From Euphorbia lathyris (taxonomy: Eukaryota > Streptophyta > Magnoliopsida > Malpighiales > Euphorbiaceae), in assembly GCF_963576675.1 (NCBI RefSeq), contig NC_088919.1, positions 51,110,501 to 51,174,500 of the forward strand: DNA of 64,000 bases, written 5' to 3'. The translations under genes and the position numbers were made by a program. Of the stretch, positions 23,255-34,972 are shown one piece after another (the first letter of the stretch is position 1; each line of letters opens with the position of its first letter). The notes under the pieces were generated by a model. That model saw only the letters and a program-made list of their open reading frames with translations. It did no database searches and was not told where the DNA came from.

Positions 23255-23457
23255 CATCATATTAAAGCTATGTAGGTTTTTGAAAGTTTGAACGTACTTC
23301 CGGACTATGCAACATAGCAATGGCGTTTGAAACTCAACCAAAACTCACTTGCTTTGGTTGAGTTTCAAACTTCATCGCTATATTGCATAGTCCGGAAGTA
23401 CGTTGTGACTTTCGAAAACCTAGCTTTCACTTTGTATACATAGCTTTAATCTGATGA
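23255..23457 (+). other. Foldback hairpin from an inverted exon duplicate (proto-MIRNA candidate)
   Basis: Arms 23255-23343 and 23353-23457 are reverse complements, with about 10 mismatches in the 75-bp core, a loop of about 9 bases, and a 16-base segment present only in the right arm. The reverse complement of the right arm reads like the 13871-13996 exon (AMYTK..., FETQPKQ, then GTGAGT). It lies about 200 bp downstream of the copied upstream region and start codon (arm X'). Folding is certain on paper; transcription and dicing are not shown. Confidence 0.6.
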
Positions 23458-23460
23458 TAG

Positions 23461-24430
23461 TAATATTTTGGCTTTAATCAAATTGAAAAAACATAGTACA
23501 ACTAAGGGTGAATTACATAAACATCACAAATGATCGTAATATTTTGGCTTTAATCAAATTGATAACTTTTATTTGTATTATATCAAATATGTTCATTTTT
23601 ATTTTAGAAATGTCATACACTAAAAGGTAACCACCATCTTTTAACCTTTTTCAAAATAAATAGTTATTGATAACTTCCCTATTAATAACATTCAAAATAA
23701 GATTTGACATAACCATAAATTTTTCATGACATGTGATTTTCCGTGTAATTTCCTCGTGTCAAATACATGAATATCATAATTAAGTACAAAATTACAACTA
23801 AGTCATATCAACAAACTTAATTCTTAATATGTCATTATTATCTATATATTATGATTTTACACCATAATTTAAAAATTCTAGACTCCAATTCATAAATCAT
23901 AAACCCTAGAAAATATATTTTAGGCTTCTAATTTATAAATTCTAATCCTTAAAATATATTAAAAGTAATTATTTGACTAGTTTGATATAATCCAAAATTA
24001 TGACTTCACATAGTTGTAAATAGTTTTTAAAAGATGAATTTGTGTGTAATTTTCCCAACTAATTACAATTGTTTATTTTGTTGGGTCCTGACTTGGTTGA
24101 GGGTTGGTTTGTATTATTTGGGCCTAATGTAGTTGGACTGTTTAGCATATTCTTCAAGGCAAAATAAGAGAGAAGAAATTATTTTCTTAAAAGTTTAAAA
24201 TAAAAAGTATAAAAATATCTATATCATTACAAACTAAGAGCATTCATTCATGACTTCATAAATGTTAGTGTAATTTTAGTAGATTTTTTCTAATAGAAAT
24301 TGGGACGAGATAGAGCTTGGGCGGGGCGAGCGTCCGTGACCCAAGAACTGAAAAATCCGAATATATTAAAAAAAGGAAAAGTTTGAGTTAAACAAGAAGA
24401 GGGGAAGGAGGACAAACAAAAAGAAAAAAT
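23461..24430. other. Non-coding
   Basis: AT-rich; nothing recognised apart from a short direct repeat of AATATTTTGGCTTTAATCAA (23463 and 23542). Confidence 0.6.
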
Positions 24431-24483
24431 ATAAAAGAGAGAGTTAGGAGAATCTTAGATGACTAATATTACAAATGCCATCA

Positions 24484-24655
24484 TCAATCATCAAGTGATA
24501 AAAAGCAGGCAGGAGCAGAAAGCCACCAATTAATAGCCGAAGAGAAAACCCCAAACTTTGCAAGAACGTCTGCAACTCGGTTTCCTTCCCTGAAAATGTG
24601 AGTAGAGAAAATGGTCATCCTTGAGCAAATTTGAGACAATGCAACCAATTTTGAC
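24484..24655 (-). pseudogene. LINE-type RNase H domain, C-terminal half
   Basis: Minus-strand frame with SHIFREGNRVADVLAKFG-like sequence (here STHIFREGNRVADVLAKFG), the last conserved Asp motif of the RNase H domain found at the end of plant LINE ORF2 and related genes. It is the continuation of 46376-46682; the two halves are separated by the gypsy element, whose GAATA target duplication they share. A frameshift occurs just inside this half. Confidence 0.75.
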
Positions 24656-24660
24656 GAATA

Positions 24661-26524
24661 TGTCACGTCCGTGTCCAAATTTATAGAATTTATATCCAGA
24701 TATTAATATATGTTATAATTATGGGGTATGTGATTTTTATTTGGTATTATAGGAAAAATTTGGAGTTAATTCGATGGGTTTATGTGTAAATTAAAAGTTT
24801 AGTGTAATTTTTAAAAGATTGTAGAAAGATTGAGGATCAAACTCGATGTTTGTCAAATTTGGGATATAAATCCCAAATTCTCCAGATCATCGAGCATCTT
24901 CTCTTTCTTTCTTTTCTGTGTCTTTTTCTTTTATCCGTTCTTCGCCGTTCTTCGGCCGTTTCTCTACCGTTTCTTTGATTTACGGAGATTCGACCGTCCA
25001 AATCACTTGAAACTTAAACTATAGCATCCTTAGGCATAGATCTAAATTCTAACCAAAGAGTTTTTGAGTTTCGGAAGCGTTTGGAGGGAAAACGTCTTAG
25101 ACTGATTTAGCGGAGAATTGAACGGGTGTATTTTCTTCAATTCATAGCTAAGGTAAGTAACTATCAACTATATTTTGAGTTTTATGTATATAGATATATA
25201 TATAATCAAAGAATTTCCAGAAATTGATATTTTACGGTTATGCCGGAATTTTGTAAAATTGAGGTTTTTCACAATCTTGCTTTTTATTGTGAAATTATAG
25301 TTCAAATGAACTATTGACTATGTTTAAATGTGAATTACAGATTTTACTCGTTGGTTGATTAATTTTGGAAATTTTATTTGATTAAGGATTGATATTTTGG
25401 AGAATTGAACACTTGTGAACTTGATTATGATCAAGTGAAGTATATACATATATACATATATGTTTTTGGTTTCAATCTATATATATATATATATGGAATT
25501 AAATGTTTGGTATCCATTAAGAGTAGTCCGGTATGGTGGATTTAATTTTAAAGACCATATTTAGTGAGAAATATGGCCTGTGTACACAGTCTGAAGACCT
25601 ATTGGGTATGGCAGAGAAGTGTTGGGTAAGACCATATGGGATAGGCAATGTTAAGAGACGTCTCGTATATGTTGTGAATTGTGATTTGAATTATAAGCGG
25701 ATGAACTCAAGAATGGATACAAGATTATATATTTTGGGTTTTTGGTTTAATACCTTGATTCTATTATGAACTTTAGTTTTGAGTATATTTTACAAGGTTT
25801 TGATTAAATCCTTTATAAATGTATATATATGTAGTTATGTTAAGTAAAGTTGATTTTTTATAGCTGATAGTTTCTTATTGAGATTTTTGTCTCATGTTTT
25901 CCAAATGTTTTTAATGTTTTGTTTTAGGCGAAGAAGTGCAAGGTACCGAGAGGGGTACTCGATCCTAGGGCGAGGTTCGGTTACAGCTACGAGGTGCAAG
26001 TCGTCTCTAGGGTATTGCATCCATTTTGTTCATGTACATATATGTGGATAGTATAAGGACACTTGTATAACTTGTTTTTGGTAGTGTCCTTTTGTTTGAT
26101 ATGTATTGTTTACATATATATATATTTATAATTAGCTGAAGTTGAGAATTTGTGGAGTAGTGTGATATGGGTTATGAGTAAGTCATAACTTGTCTATATA
26201 GGTGATGCTGGAAAATCAGATTCGTACCTGAACCTTGTGATGCATTTTTCGACCAGATATAGGCCGAATCTGTCATGGAGTCCTAAATGAAAGTTCTTTA
26301 TTTTTATCTTACGTTTCCAGGGGTTTTTGAATCGTCTTAATCGGACTCCGTATGAAAAAGTTATGCTGGAAATGACATATGTTGGTCATTTTAGCTTTAA
26401 ACCAAAATTTGGTTTTTGCTTTGATTTTTCTTCTTACTTGAGAGATACTGCTACTGGTTTATATAATAAGTCAGTGGTAATGTCTCACCGTCTTATCTGA
26501 TCTTATTTTAGGTTGGGTTTGACA
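24661..26524 (+). repeat. 5' LTR of the outer gypsy element (1864 bp)
   Basis: TGTCACGTCCGTGTC...GGGTTTGACA. Related to the solo LTRs at 15552-19640 and 52019-53734. Its last 394 bp align without gaps to 45977-46370; I count about eight substitutions. Confidence 0.9.
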
Positions 26525-26527
26525 TTT

Positions 26528-26538
26528 TGGTATCAGAG
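26528..26538 (+). other. Primer binding site, initiator-Met tRNA
   Basis: TGGTATCAGAG three bases after the LTR end, complementary to the 3' end of initiator-Met tRNA. Confidence 0.85.
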
Positions 26539-26674
26539 AAATAGGTTTAATCTATATCCATAAGTGGATATATAGGTAATATAATGTGATTCTTTGTATT
26601 TCTTGTGTTGCACACATGACATTCATGCATATCATATATCTACATATAATTATAATTGTGTCTTTATCATATAG

Positions 26675-27849
26675 ATGCATCCGAGACGACCGCGTGGCCG
26701 ACCGCCTCTAAATAGAGGTAGAGGTAGAGATGAGGAAAAAAGAGAGTTCGGATGGGGTCTTGAGGGCATAGGGGATAGTGAAGCCTCTGATGCAAGAGTT
26801 CCACCCATTAACCAACCTCAAAGACAACAACAACCATTGCCTCCACGTCGACCTGCTAATCTTCCAGCTGAACAACCTGCACCATATGTGGCTCCACAAG
26901 CTGCAATGCCACAAGTAGTACAACTTGAACCCCGAGCTTTAGTTGAAGCTTTTGTTACCATGATGGAAACACGGGAAGCACATAGAAGGCCCAGTGAGCT
27001 GATTGAGGATGCTAAAAATTATGGGGCATTTGATTTCAAAGGTACAATTGACTCTGAGGAAGCTGACAATTGGTTAAAGGCTACAGAAAAAGCCTTTAGT
27101 ACTATGTAGTTACGTGATGAGGATAAAGTCAGGGTTGTGTTTGGTTTATTACATGGACCAGCAGATGCATGGTTAACTCGAGTCAGGGGTTTGTATCCTG
27201 AAGGTTTGAATTGGGGAGTTTTCAAACGTGAGTTCATGAGAGAATATCTGACTGAAACATTCCAGAAGGCATAGAGAAATGAGTTCTTTAATTTGAAACA
27301 GGGGACTATGGCTGTGAAAGAGTATGTGGACAAGTTTGATGATTTATATCGTTATGCTAGTCAGTGGTTTCCTACTGAGGAAGTGAAATGTGAGAGATTT
27401 AAGGATGGATTGAGTGCATTTTATCAGAATGAGCTGAGTTTATACGAGGGTGTACATTATCGTGGTTGGGTAGAGAAAGCATTACAGAAAGAAAAGTTAA
27501 AGGGGAAGTTAGAATCTGAGACTAGTCAGAGGAGTTTGGGAGATCAAAGTTTGCTAGAGGAGGACCATCTCAGTTTCGGGGTAGTCAGATACAAAGTCAT
27601 GCTTCAAGAGGAGCATTTGTGAATCGTAGTAGTTTTTGAGCACCTGATACTTTTAGCCAAGCTTCACATAGTCCTTCAATTGCTAGTAGTGGTAATGTTT
27701 TAAAGTGTAGTCAGTGTGGGCAATTTCATTCAGGTGAATGCAGAAAGAGAGCATTACAGTGTTTTCAGTGTGGCGGAAGTGGTCACTTAAGGAGGGATTG
27801 TCCTTCAGGGAGGACAACTGAACCTCAGAGAAGAATTATTTGTTATGAG
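26675..27849 (+). pseudogene. Gypsy gag (5' part), interrupted by Athila
   Basis: Starts MHPRRPRGRPPLNRG and runs through a Pro/Gln-rich N terminus into the capsid domain (FDFKGTIDSEEADNWLKATEK, FMREYL, FFNLKQGTMAVKEYVDKFDDL). In-frame TAGs lie at 27107-27109 and 27272-27274, and a frameshift near 27540. In another frame are CCHC knuckles CSQCGQFHSGEC (27706) and CFQCGGSGHLRRDC (27760); a third begins at 27841 (CYECG) and is cut by the Athila insertion after TGTGG. Confidence 0.9.
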
Positions 27850-28092
27850 TGTGGTGATATTGGTATTTTACCCCTATCTTTTAGCGTGATTTACGGGTTG
27901 ATTTTGGATAAAATAAATAAGTTTAATTACAAAAATAAAGTGTTTTGATAGAATAAAGATATAAAAATAAATCTCGTACTTTCAGTTAATTTTCCGTGCT
28001 TTTGATTAGTTTAGGAAATAAAAACGTCAAGCTAACTCGGCTCGCAAAGATTTGTATTTCAGGTACGAGTTAGGAGCAAAAATCTACTCAAA

Positions 28093-28541
28093 TACGCGGG
28101 GCGTATCATCCTTTACGCGGGGCGTGAAACATGTTGTCAGCAATAATTGCCTTATCCGCAGGCGCCATGTGGAATTGACTCAGCATACGCGGGGCGTATG
28201 ACACATGTCGGAAATGATTGGCCTAATCCTGAAAGTCAGACTGCACTGTCTCCCTGAGTCAACTCTTCGTACGCGGGGTGTATAACTATACACGCGAGGC
28301 GTACCAGGCAATTCCTCAATGATAATAACTCAGAGACTCTTTTACGCGGGGCGTACTTCAGCTACGCACGGCGTAAAAGCTCCAATTCAAGCAATAAAAC
28401 TCCAGAGACTCAAACACGCGGGGCGTACCTTAGCTACGCAGGGCATGCTTGAGACAACAAGACATGGAATTGGTCCACATGCAGGAGATTTCTGACAGAA
28501 TGGGCACTTACGCGGGGCGTAGACCACCTCACGCGGGGCGT
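28093..28541 (+). promoter_or_regulatory. Phased paired palindromes upstream of the Athila TATA box
   Basis: Eleven copies of TACGCGGGGCGTA or close variants (5-bp arms TACGC/GCGTA around GGG). The ACGC cores start at 28094/28115, 28187, 28271/28292, 28344/28364, 28416/28436 and 28510/28531. Every pair is 20 or 21 bp apart, about two helical turns. The single copy at 28187 is paired in the 3' LTR (37219/37240, spacing 21). The location just upstream of the TATA box suggests promoter or enhancer binding sites; no factor is known to me. Confidence 0.8.
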
Positions 28542-28620
28542 ATCATGGGATTTCTGCACCAAATAATGTTGCTCCATACTTGTACTTTGTGAAGTTACAA
28601 CATTGCCCTTGCTTGATGTC

Positions 28621-28630
28621 TATAAATAGG
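28621..28630 (+). promoter_or_regulatory. TATA box of the Athila 5' LTR
   Basis: TATAAATAGG, about 80 bp after the last palindrome. The same TCTATAAATAGGAA context occurs in the inner element's LTRs (37973 and 42458) and at 43818 in the Athila 3' LTR. Confidence 0.75.
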
Positions 28631-29655
28631 AAGCTCTTGAACTTCATTTGAGACAACCAAGAAATAATTACACACTAGAGAGCAAACTATACTTGTTTTG
28701 ATTATTGTTGTAGTGTAGCTAAACTCTCCACCTCGAGAGCTTGTTCGGTTGTTTCGGCATTCCATCGAAGTTCCATTCCACCATTCGTCACCAAGCTCGA
28801 GAGTTCCACCTTCATGACCTAGGAGACGGCTTTGAGTCCGGTTAGCTAGTTTCAAGGGCGGATTCTCCCCTTTTACGTGCTAATTAGCTTGTACTCTTCC
28901 TATGTACTAGGCTTGGTTGTATTCCATTTATATACATTTCATATTTATAATTTCATGATTTATAATCTCTATTTCCCTTTACGTGTTAGTGTTTGCTGCT
29001 TGTTTTGATATTGATAATTGATTATTGTTTGGGAGAACGCGATTTCTGACGCCATTCGGGCTATCTTTAGGGAGTTATATAGGTGTTGCCCTACCGGAAG
29101 TGACAAACCGGAAACCGTAGGAATTGACAAACCATGGAACTTACGGGCCCTAGTTTCTAATTCCCCCGCATTAGACACGCCTTGACTAGGAATCACGTAG
29201 TCTAAGTGCTTCACGGGTCGGTCCTACTACACTTAGTCATCTTTGCAAGAGTAAATTATTATCCGTATACATTTAGAGTCGTTATTTATCGTGGTTATAA
29301 CTTATCATAATTCATCCCACTTCATAGGGTTTTAGCTACATAAATCTGTGTCGCCAATAGTTAGGAATAGTGTGTAGTTGTGTCTTACTTTACCCCAAAG
29401 TAATCATCGCTTAAATAACATACGAAACCGAGTCGTCTAATACTTGTAATTATAAATCCCGTGGATTCGATACCAGGTCTTAACCGGATTATTACTTGAT
29501 ACGACGGGGTACACTTGCCCCTAAGTAGTCGTAGCTTCTAGTAGAGTTAAGAGTAATTTACAAAGATCACATCCATAGATATAGAGTCCGCACTCATAAG
29601 ATATACATTTCGTCATGAAAAAACTCTACCACTAGGTGCCGCGCTATCAAGTTTT

Positions 29656-29673
29656 TGGCGCCGTTGCCGGGGA
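29656..29673 (+). other. Primer binding site, Asp tRNA (Athila)
   Basis: TGGCGCCGTTGCCGGGGA follows the LTR after a few bases and is complementary to the 3' end of plant Asp tRNA (GTC), the Athila hallmark. Confidence 0.9.
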
Positions 29674-29798
29674 TTTATAATCTCCTACAATATTAGACAA
29701 AAACGTTTCATTGTTATCTTTTTATATAAAGTGTTTATATATACCTTGACTAACATTATTCTTTCTTGTTGATAACCTTTTATAATCCTTTTTACTTT

Positions 29799-32700
29799 AT
29801 GCACACCCGATCGAAAAGTGATTCTCTTATTCCTATTGATCTCGAAATTGAACGTACTCTTTGTAGGATTCGAAAAGAGAGAATGGAAAATCTCAACAAT
29901 GAAGCTAACCAGCCCGAGTTCAACCAAAGGGTGCCGGAACAGCCCGTGAATAACGACCGTAATGGTGAAGGCAACGACACGCGTTTGATGTTAGAGATTC
30001 TTGCTCCACATTGCCCTCAAATCTGCCACGGAATCGTTGCCCCCACCATTCCGGCCGACACATTTGAAATAAAGACTAGCATGATCTAATTAATTCAACA
30101 ACTCGGTCAATTCGGAGGGGAACCCCACGAAAACCCTAACGAACACCTTGATAAATTTCTTATGTGTGCCGAAACTTCACGGCAAAACAATGTTCCGGTT
30201 GAGGCCATCCAACTAAAACTGTTCCTTTTTTCTTTGACAGGGCAGGCACTGGAATGGTTGCACTCGTTAGAGGCGGGATCGATCACATCATGGAAGGAAC
30301 TCGAGAAGGAGTTCCTATCTTACTACTTCCCGCCCTCTAAAACGGTTAAGTTGAGAAAAGATATCACTTCCTTTCGACAACTTGGATACGAGGCCCTCCA
30401 CTCAGCTTGGGCTAGGTTCCGAAAGTTGCTCCAAAGCTGTCCCCATCACGATATCCCTAAGCATGATCTAGTAAGCACTTTTTATCATGGTTTAACACCT
30501 ACTAATCGTGCAACCGTTGATTCTGCCGCAGGTGGGGATTTGTTTCGCAAATCGGCAAGCGAGGCGTATGAGCTCATTCATGAATTAGCTAGGAAAAGCG
30601 TCCAATGGCAAGAAGATCGGCTTGCCGGACCCTCGCAGCATCAAACGTTTGCCGTAGAGGACAAGGCTTCCACAAAGGTATAATTCTCATTATAACTCCT
30701 ATCCTAACACGCATGCTTATCACCACCATAACAATAATAATAACAGAAGGAGGCCTCAACACATTCCATCTTATGATAACAAGCGGGATGAGTTGAAGCC
30801 CCCATCCGAACTCCATGATAAATTTGTGGAACAAGGGTTGGGCCAATTCCCTCATGCACATGACGCAATGGTAATTGATCTCCTTAAAGAAATATCTTCC
30901 CGTCTTGCTAACAATGAAGCATTTTGCAGGGACTTGGGACAGCAAGTAGCCCAATTAAGTCGCCAACGACAAGGGGGACAATATGGGTCTCCCCCGATTA
31001 ACACCGAACAAAACCCGAGACCAAAAGATTGGGAGACCGCACAAGCAATAACTCTCCGTAGTGGTAAGGGTTTGGAACCACCAGTTCCAAAAGCGACTCC
31101 ACCCGCTCCACAGGTAAGTGATGAACCGGAAGTGGTAAGCAACCCCGGTTCGGATCCAAAACCCGTGACTTCCTGGGATAAAAATAAAAATGTGTGTGAT
31201 CCAATTGGAGCTTACGTACCGAAGCTCCCTTTTTCCACGACGACTTAAAAAGGAAAAATTGGACCACCAATACGGCAAGTTTTTGGAAATTTTTAAGAAA
31301 CTTCACATTAACATTCCACTTGCGGAAGCATTGGAGCAAATGCCCACATATGCGAAGTTTCTTAAAGAAATCCTCTCCAAAAAGAGGAAGTTGGATTATA
31401 ATGAGACGGTAGCGCTCACGGAGGAATGCTCCGCGATTATAACAAACAAACTCCCACCTAAACTCAAGGATTTAGGTAGTTTTTCTATCCCTTGCACGAT
31501 TGGTAATGTTGAGTTTAGGAGAGCTTTATGTGATTTGGGTGCTAGCATCAATTTAATGCCTTTATCTGTATTCAGGAAGCTCGGCTTGGGAGAACCTAAG
31601 CCTACCAATATGACGCTCCAGCTGGCCGATAGATCCATTGCCCGGCCAAAAGGAATTGTGGAGGATGTCTTAGTGAAAGTGGACAAGTTCATTTTCCCCG
31701 CCGATTTTGTAGTGCTCGATATGGCGGAAGACGATTCGGTACCAATCCTCCTAGGACGACCATTCCTTGCAACAGGTAGGACTCTCATTGACGTCCACGA
31801 AGGTAAGCTCACCCTACGGTTGCAAGACGAAAAGGTAGAATTTAACGTGTATAACTCCATGAAATTTCCATCTAATACCATGGAGGATTGCAATTTTTTA
31901 AACTCCGTGGACTCTATTGATCTTTTTTTTGAAGAATTTTGTGATAGGTCTTCTGCGGGAACCTCTTCGGAAATAGATGGTATTGAGCATTTGGATGAGG
32001 AGCCATTGAACAAGCCGTTTGAATACTCCTCCGAAATAGAACAATGTCTGTTGGCAAGGAGCCGGTTTGAGGGTTTAGACCGGGATAGCAAAGCAAAGCC
32101 GAAGACCTCTCTTGAGGAACCTCCAACTTTGGAACTTAAACCCTTGCCTCCTAATTTAAAATACGTATTTTTGCAACCTCCTAATTTCTTACCGGTTGTT
32201 ATTTCTTCGCTTTTGACAGCGGAAATGGAGGAAGCATTAATTGCGGTGTTACAAAAACACAAAGGCGCATTTGGGTGGACCATTCACGACATAAAAGGGA
32301 TCAGCCCCACCATTTGCACACACCGCATCTTTATGGAGGATAAAGTCAAGCCCTCCATGCAGCCGTAACGGCGGCTTAACCCCAATATGAAAGAGGTAGT
32401 GAAGGCGGAGGTAATCAAACTCCTCGACGCAGGTATAATCTTTCCTATCTCCGATAGTCCATGGGTTAGCCCGGTCCAATGTGTTCCCAAAAAGGGGGGC
32501 ACAACGGTGATGGAAAATGATCAAGGGGAATTAATCCCCACACGGAAAGTAACTGGGTGGCGAGTATATGCATTGATTATAGAAAACTTAACGAAGCCAC
32601 CCAAAAAGATCATTTTCCCTTGCCGTTCATCGACCAAATGTTGGAAAGAATGGCGGGTCATAAATTCTTTTGCACCCTCGATGGCTTATCCGGTTATATG

Positions 32701-34972
32701 AAAATTCCCGTCGATCCTTCGGATCAAGAAAAGACGACATTCACTTGTCCGTATGGGACATTTGCATATAGGCGGATGCCATTTGGGCTTTGTAACGCCC
32801 CCGCCACCTTTCAAAGGTGCATGATGGCTATATTCTCCGAAATGATTGAGGATTTCATGGAAGTCTTCATGGACGATTTTGAGATTTGTTTAAGTAATCT
32901 TGATAAAGTCCTCCAACGTTGCGAAGACACTAACCTTGCGCTCAGTTGGGAAAAATGTCAATTTATGGTTCAAGATTGCATTGTCTTGGGACATAAGGTG
33001 TCCGGGGAGGGGATCGAGGTCGATCCGGCCAAGATCGAGGTAATTGAAAAACTACCTCCACCAATCAATGTTAAGGGAATTCGGAGTTTTTGGGTCATGC
33101 GGGGTTCTATAGACGATTCATCAAGGATTTCTCTAAAATAGCAACCCCCTTGACCCAACTCCTTGCAAAGGATGCGAAATTTAGTTTTTCCCCCGAATGT
33201 TTACTTGCATTTAATACGCTAAAGGAGAAACTAGTTAATGCACCTATCATGGTGAAACCCGATTGGAACCTCCCCTTTGAACTCATGTGTGATGCGAGTG
33301 ATTTGGCTGTAGATGCTTGTTTGGGCCAACGGGTGGATAAACTCTTTCGCCCTATCTATTATGCGAGCAAAACGCTCAATGAGGCCCAACAAAACTATTC
33401 CATCACGGAAAAGGAGATGCTTGCCGTTGTTTTTGCTTTCGATAAATTTAGGTCATATCTTGTGGTATCCAAAATTATCGTATACACTGACCACGCAGCT
33501 CTCAAGTACTTGATGACTAAGCAGGACGCCAAACCACGCTTGATATGGTGGATCCTACTCCTACAAGAATTCGACATCGAGATCAAAGATAAAAAAGGAG
33601 TGGAGAATGTTGTGGCCGATCATCTCTCTCGCTTGCAAGGCGAGCAAGGCGAATCTCCGGAAGCTATTGAGATTAAGGAGACCTTTCCCGACGAAGCACT
33701 CTACGCGGTAACATCTTTACCTTGGTATGCCGATATGGCAAACTACAAAGCCGGTAATATTCTTCCCCCGCACCTTACATATGAGCAGCGTAAGAAATTC
33801 TTTCACGATGCTAAGCACTATTTTTGGGAAGAACCCTATCTGTTCAAATCTTGTGCCGATAACATTATTCGTAGGTGTATACCGGAAGAAGAGGTTAATC
33901 ATGTGCTACATATGTGTCATACCCAAAAGCTGAGGGGCCACTTCGGCCCTAGTCGGACTATGGCAAAATTCTTACAATGTGGGTTTTATTGGCCTACTTT
34001 GTCCAAAGATTCCCAAGACTTCGTCAAATCATGTGACGCTTGTCAAAGGAGCGGAAACATTTCCCGAAAACATGAAATGCTCCAACAAGGAATCTTAGTC
34101 TGCGAACTTTTTGACGTGTGGGGGATAGACTTCATGGGACCTTTCCCTAAGTCGCATAACAACGCTTATATTCTTGTAGCGGTTGACTATGTCTCCAAAT
34201 GGGTAGAGGCCGTTGCCTTACCTTCAAACGACTCTAAGGCGGTAGGGAAATTTATAAAGAAAAACATTTTTACTTGGTTCGAGACCCCTCGAACTATCAT
34301 TAGCGACGGGGGTTCCCACTTTTGCAACCGACAATTCGATCAACTCTTACTTAAATATGGGGTTGCACACCGAGTCTCTACACCCTACCACCCGCAAACT
34401 AGTGGGCAAGTTGAGGTTTCTAACCGAGAGTTAAAACGCATTTTAGAAAAAACGGTTAACTCCTCTAGGAAAGACTGGAGCTTGAAGCTCGATGATGCTC
34501 TTTGGGCGTACCGCACGGCGTTTAAAACGCCCATCGGGATGTCCCCTTATCGTCTAGTTTTTGGAAAATCATGCCATTTGCCCGTAGAATTAGAACATAA
34601 AGCATACTGGGCGCTGAAATTTTTAAATTTTGACGTGTAGGCTATAGGAGAACACCGCCTCCTCCAACTCAATACTCTTGATGAACTTCGCTTGGGTCGT
34701 ACGAAAATGCCAAACTTTACAAAGAACGTACAAAACAGTGGCACGACAAGCACATTCAGGTTCGGGAGTTCACCAAGGGGGATCAAGTTCTCCTCTACAA
34801 TTCTCGCCTCCGGTTATTCCCCGAAAAATTAAAAAGTCGGTGGTCGGGATCATACACCGTAATCAATGTACACTCCTTCGGAGCAATTGAGATCCAAGGT
34901 CCCGACAATGCAACCCTCCGGGTCAATGGCCACCGTCTAAAGATATACCGCGGCGACATTTTTCCACAATAA
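29799..34972 (+). pseudogene. Athila gag-pol polyprotein, multiply disrupted
   Basis: Start at MHTRSKSDSLIPIDLEIERT. Order: gag capsid domain (GQALEWLHSLEAGSITSWKE, 30240-30600), protease (LCDLGASINLMP, 31525-31560), reverse transcriptase (DYRKLNEATQKDHFPLPFID; catalytic FMDDF near 32866-32880, followed by an apparent ~10-codon deletion), RNase H ([30 protein letters not shown]), integrase zinc region and core ([28 protein letters not shown]) and a C-terminal part ending at 34972. TAA/TAG codons at 30087, 32366 and 34638 each replace an expected Gln. Frameshifts occur near 30680, 31240, 32555, 33090 and 34690. It cannot mobilise itself. Confidence 0.92.

Larger units (their letters stand above)
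27855..29649 (+). repeat. Athila 5' LTR (1795 bp)
   Basis: Contains the phased palindrome modules (28093-28541) and a TATA box (28621). Compared with the 3' LTR it has lost one palindrome (next to 28198) and retains one (28530) that the 3' LTR has lost. The 3' LTR has an extra ~15 bp near 43916. Confidence 0.92.

Noticed and set aside
24661..26524. Open frames inside the 5' LTR (e.g. 25533-25769)
   Set aside because: LTR sequence shared, with different reading frames, by solo LTRs elsewhere in the window; no conservation of the frames.
31396..32283. 295-aa minus-strand open frame across the Athila protease region
   Set aside because: Shadow of the polyprotein; Ser-rich composition with no motif, while the plus strand shows conserved domains.
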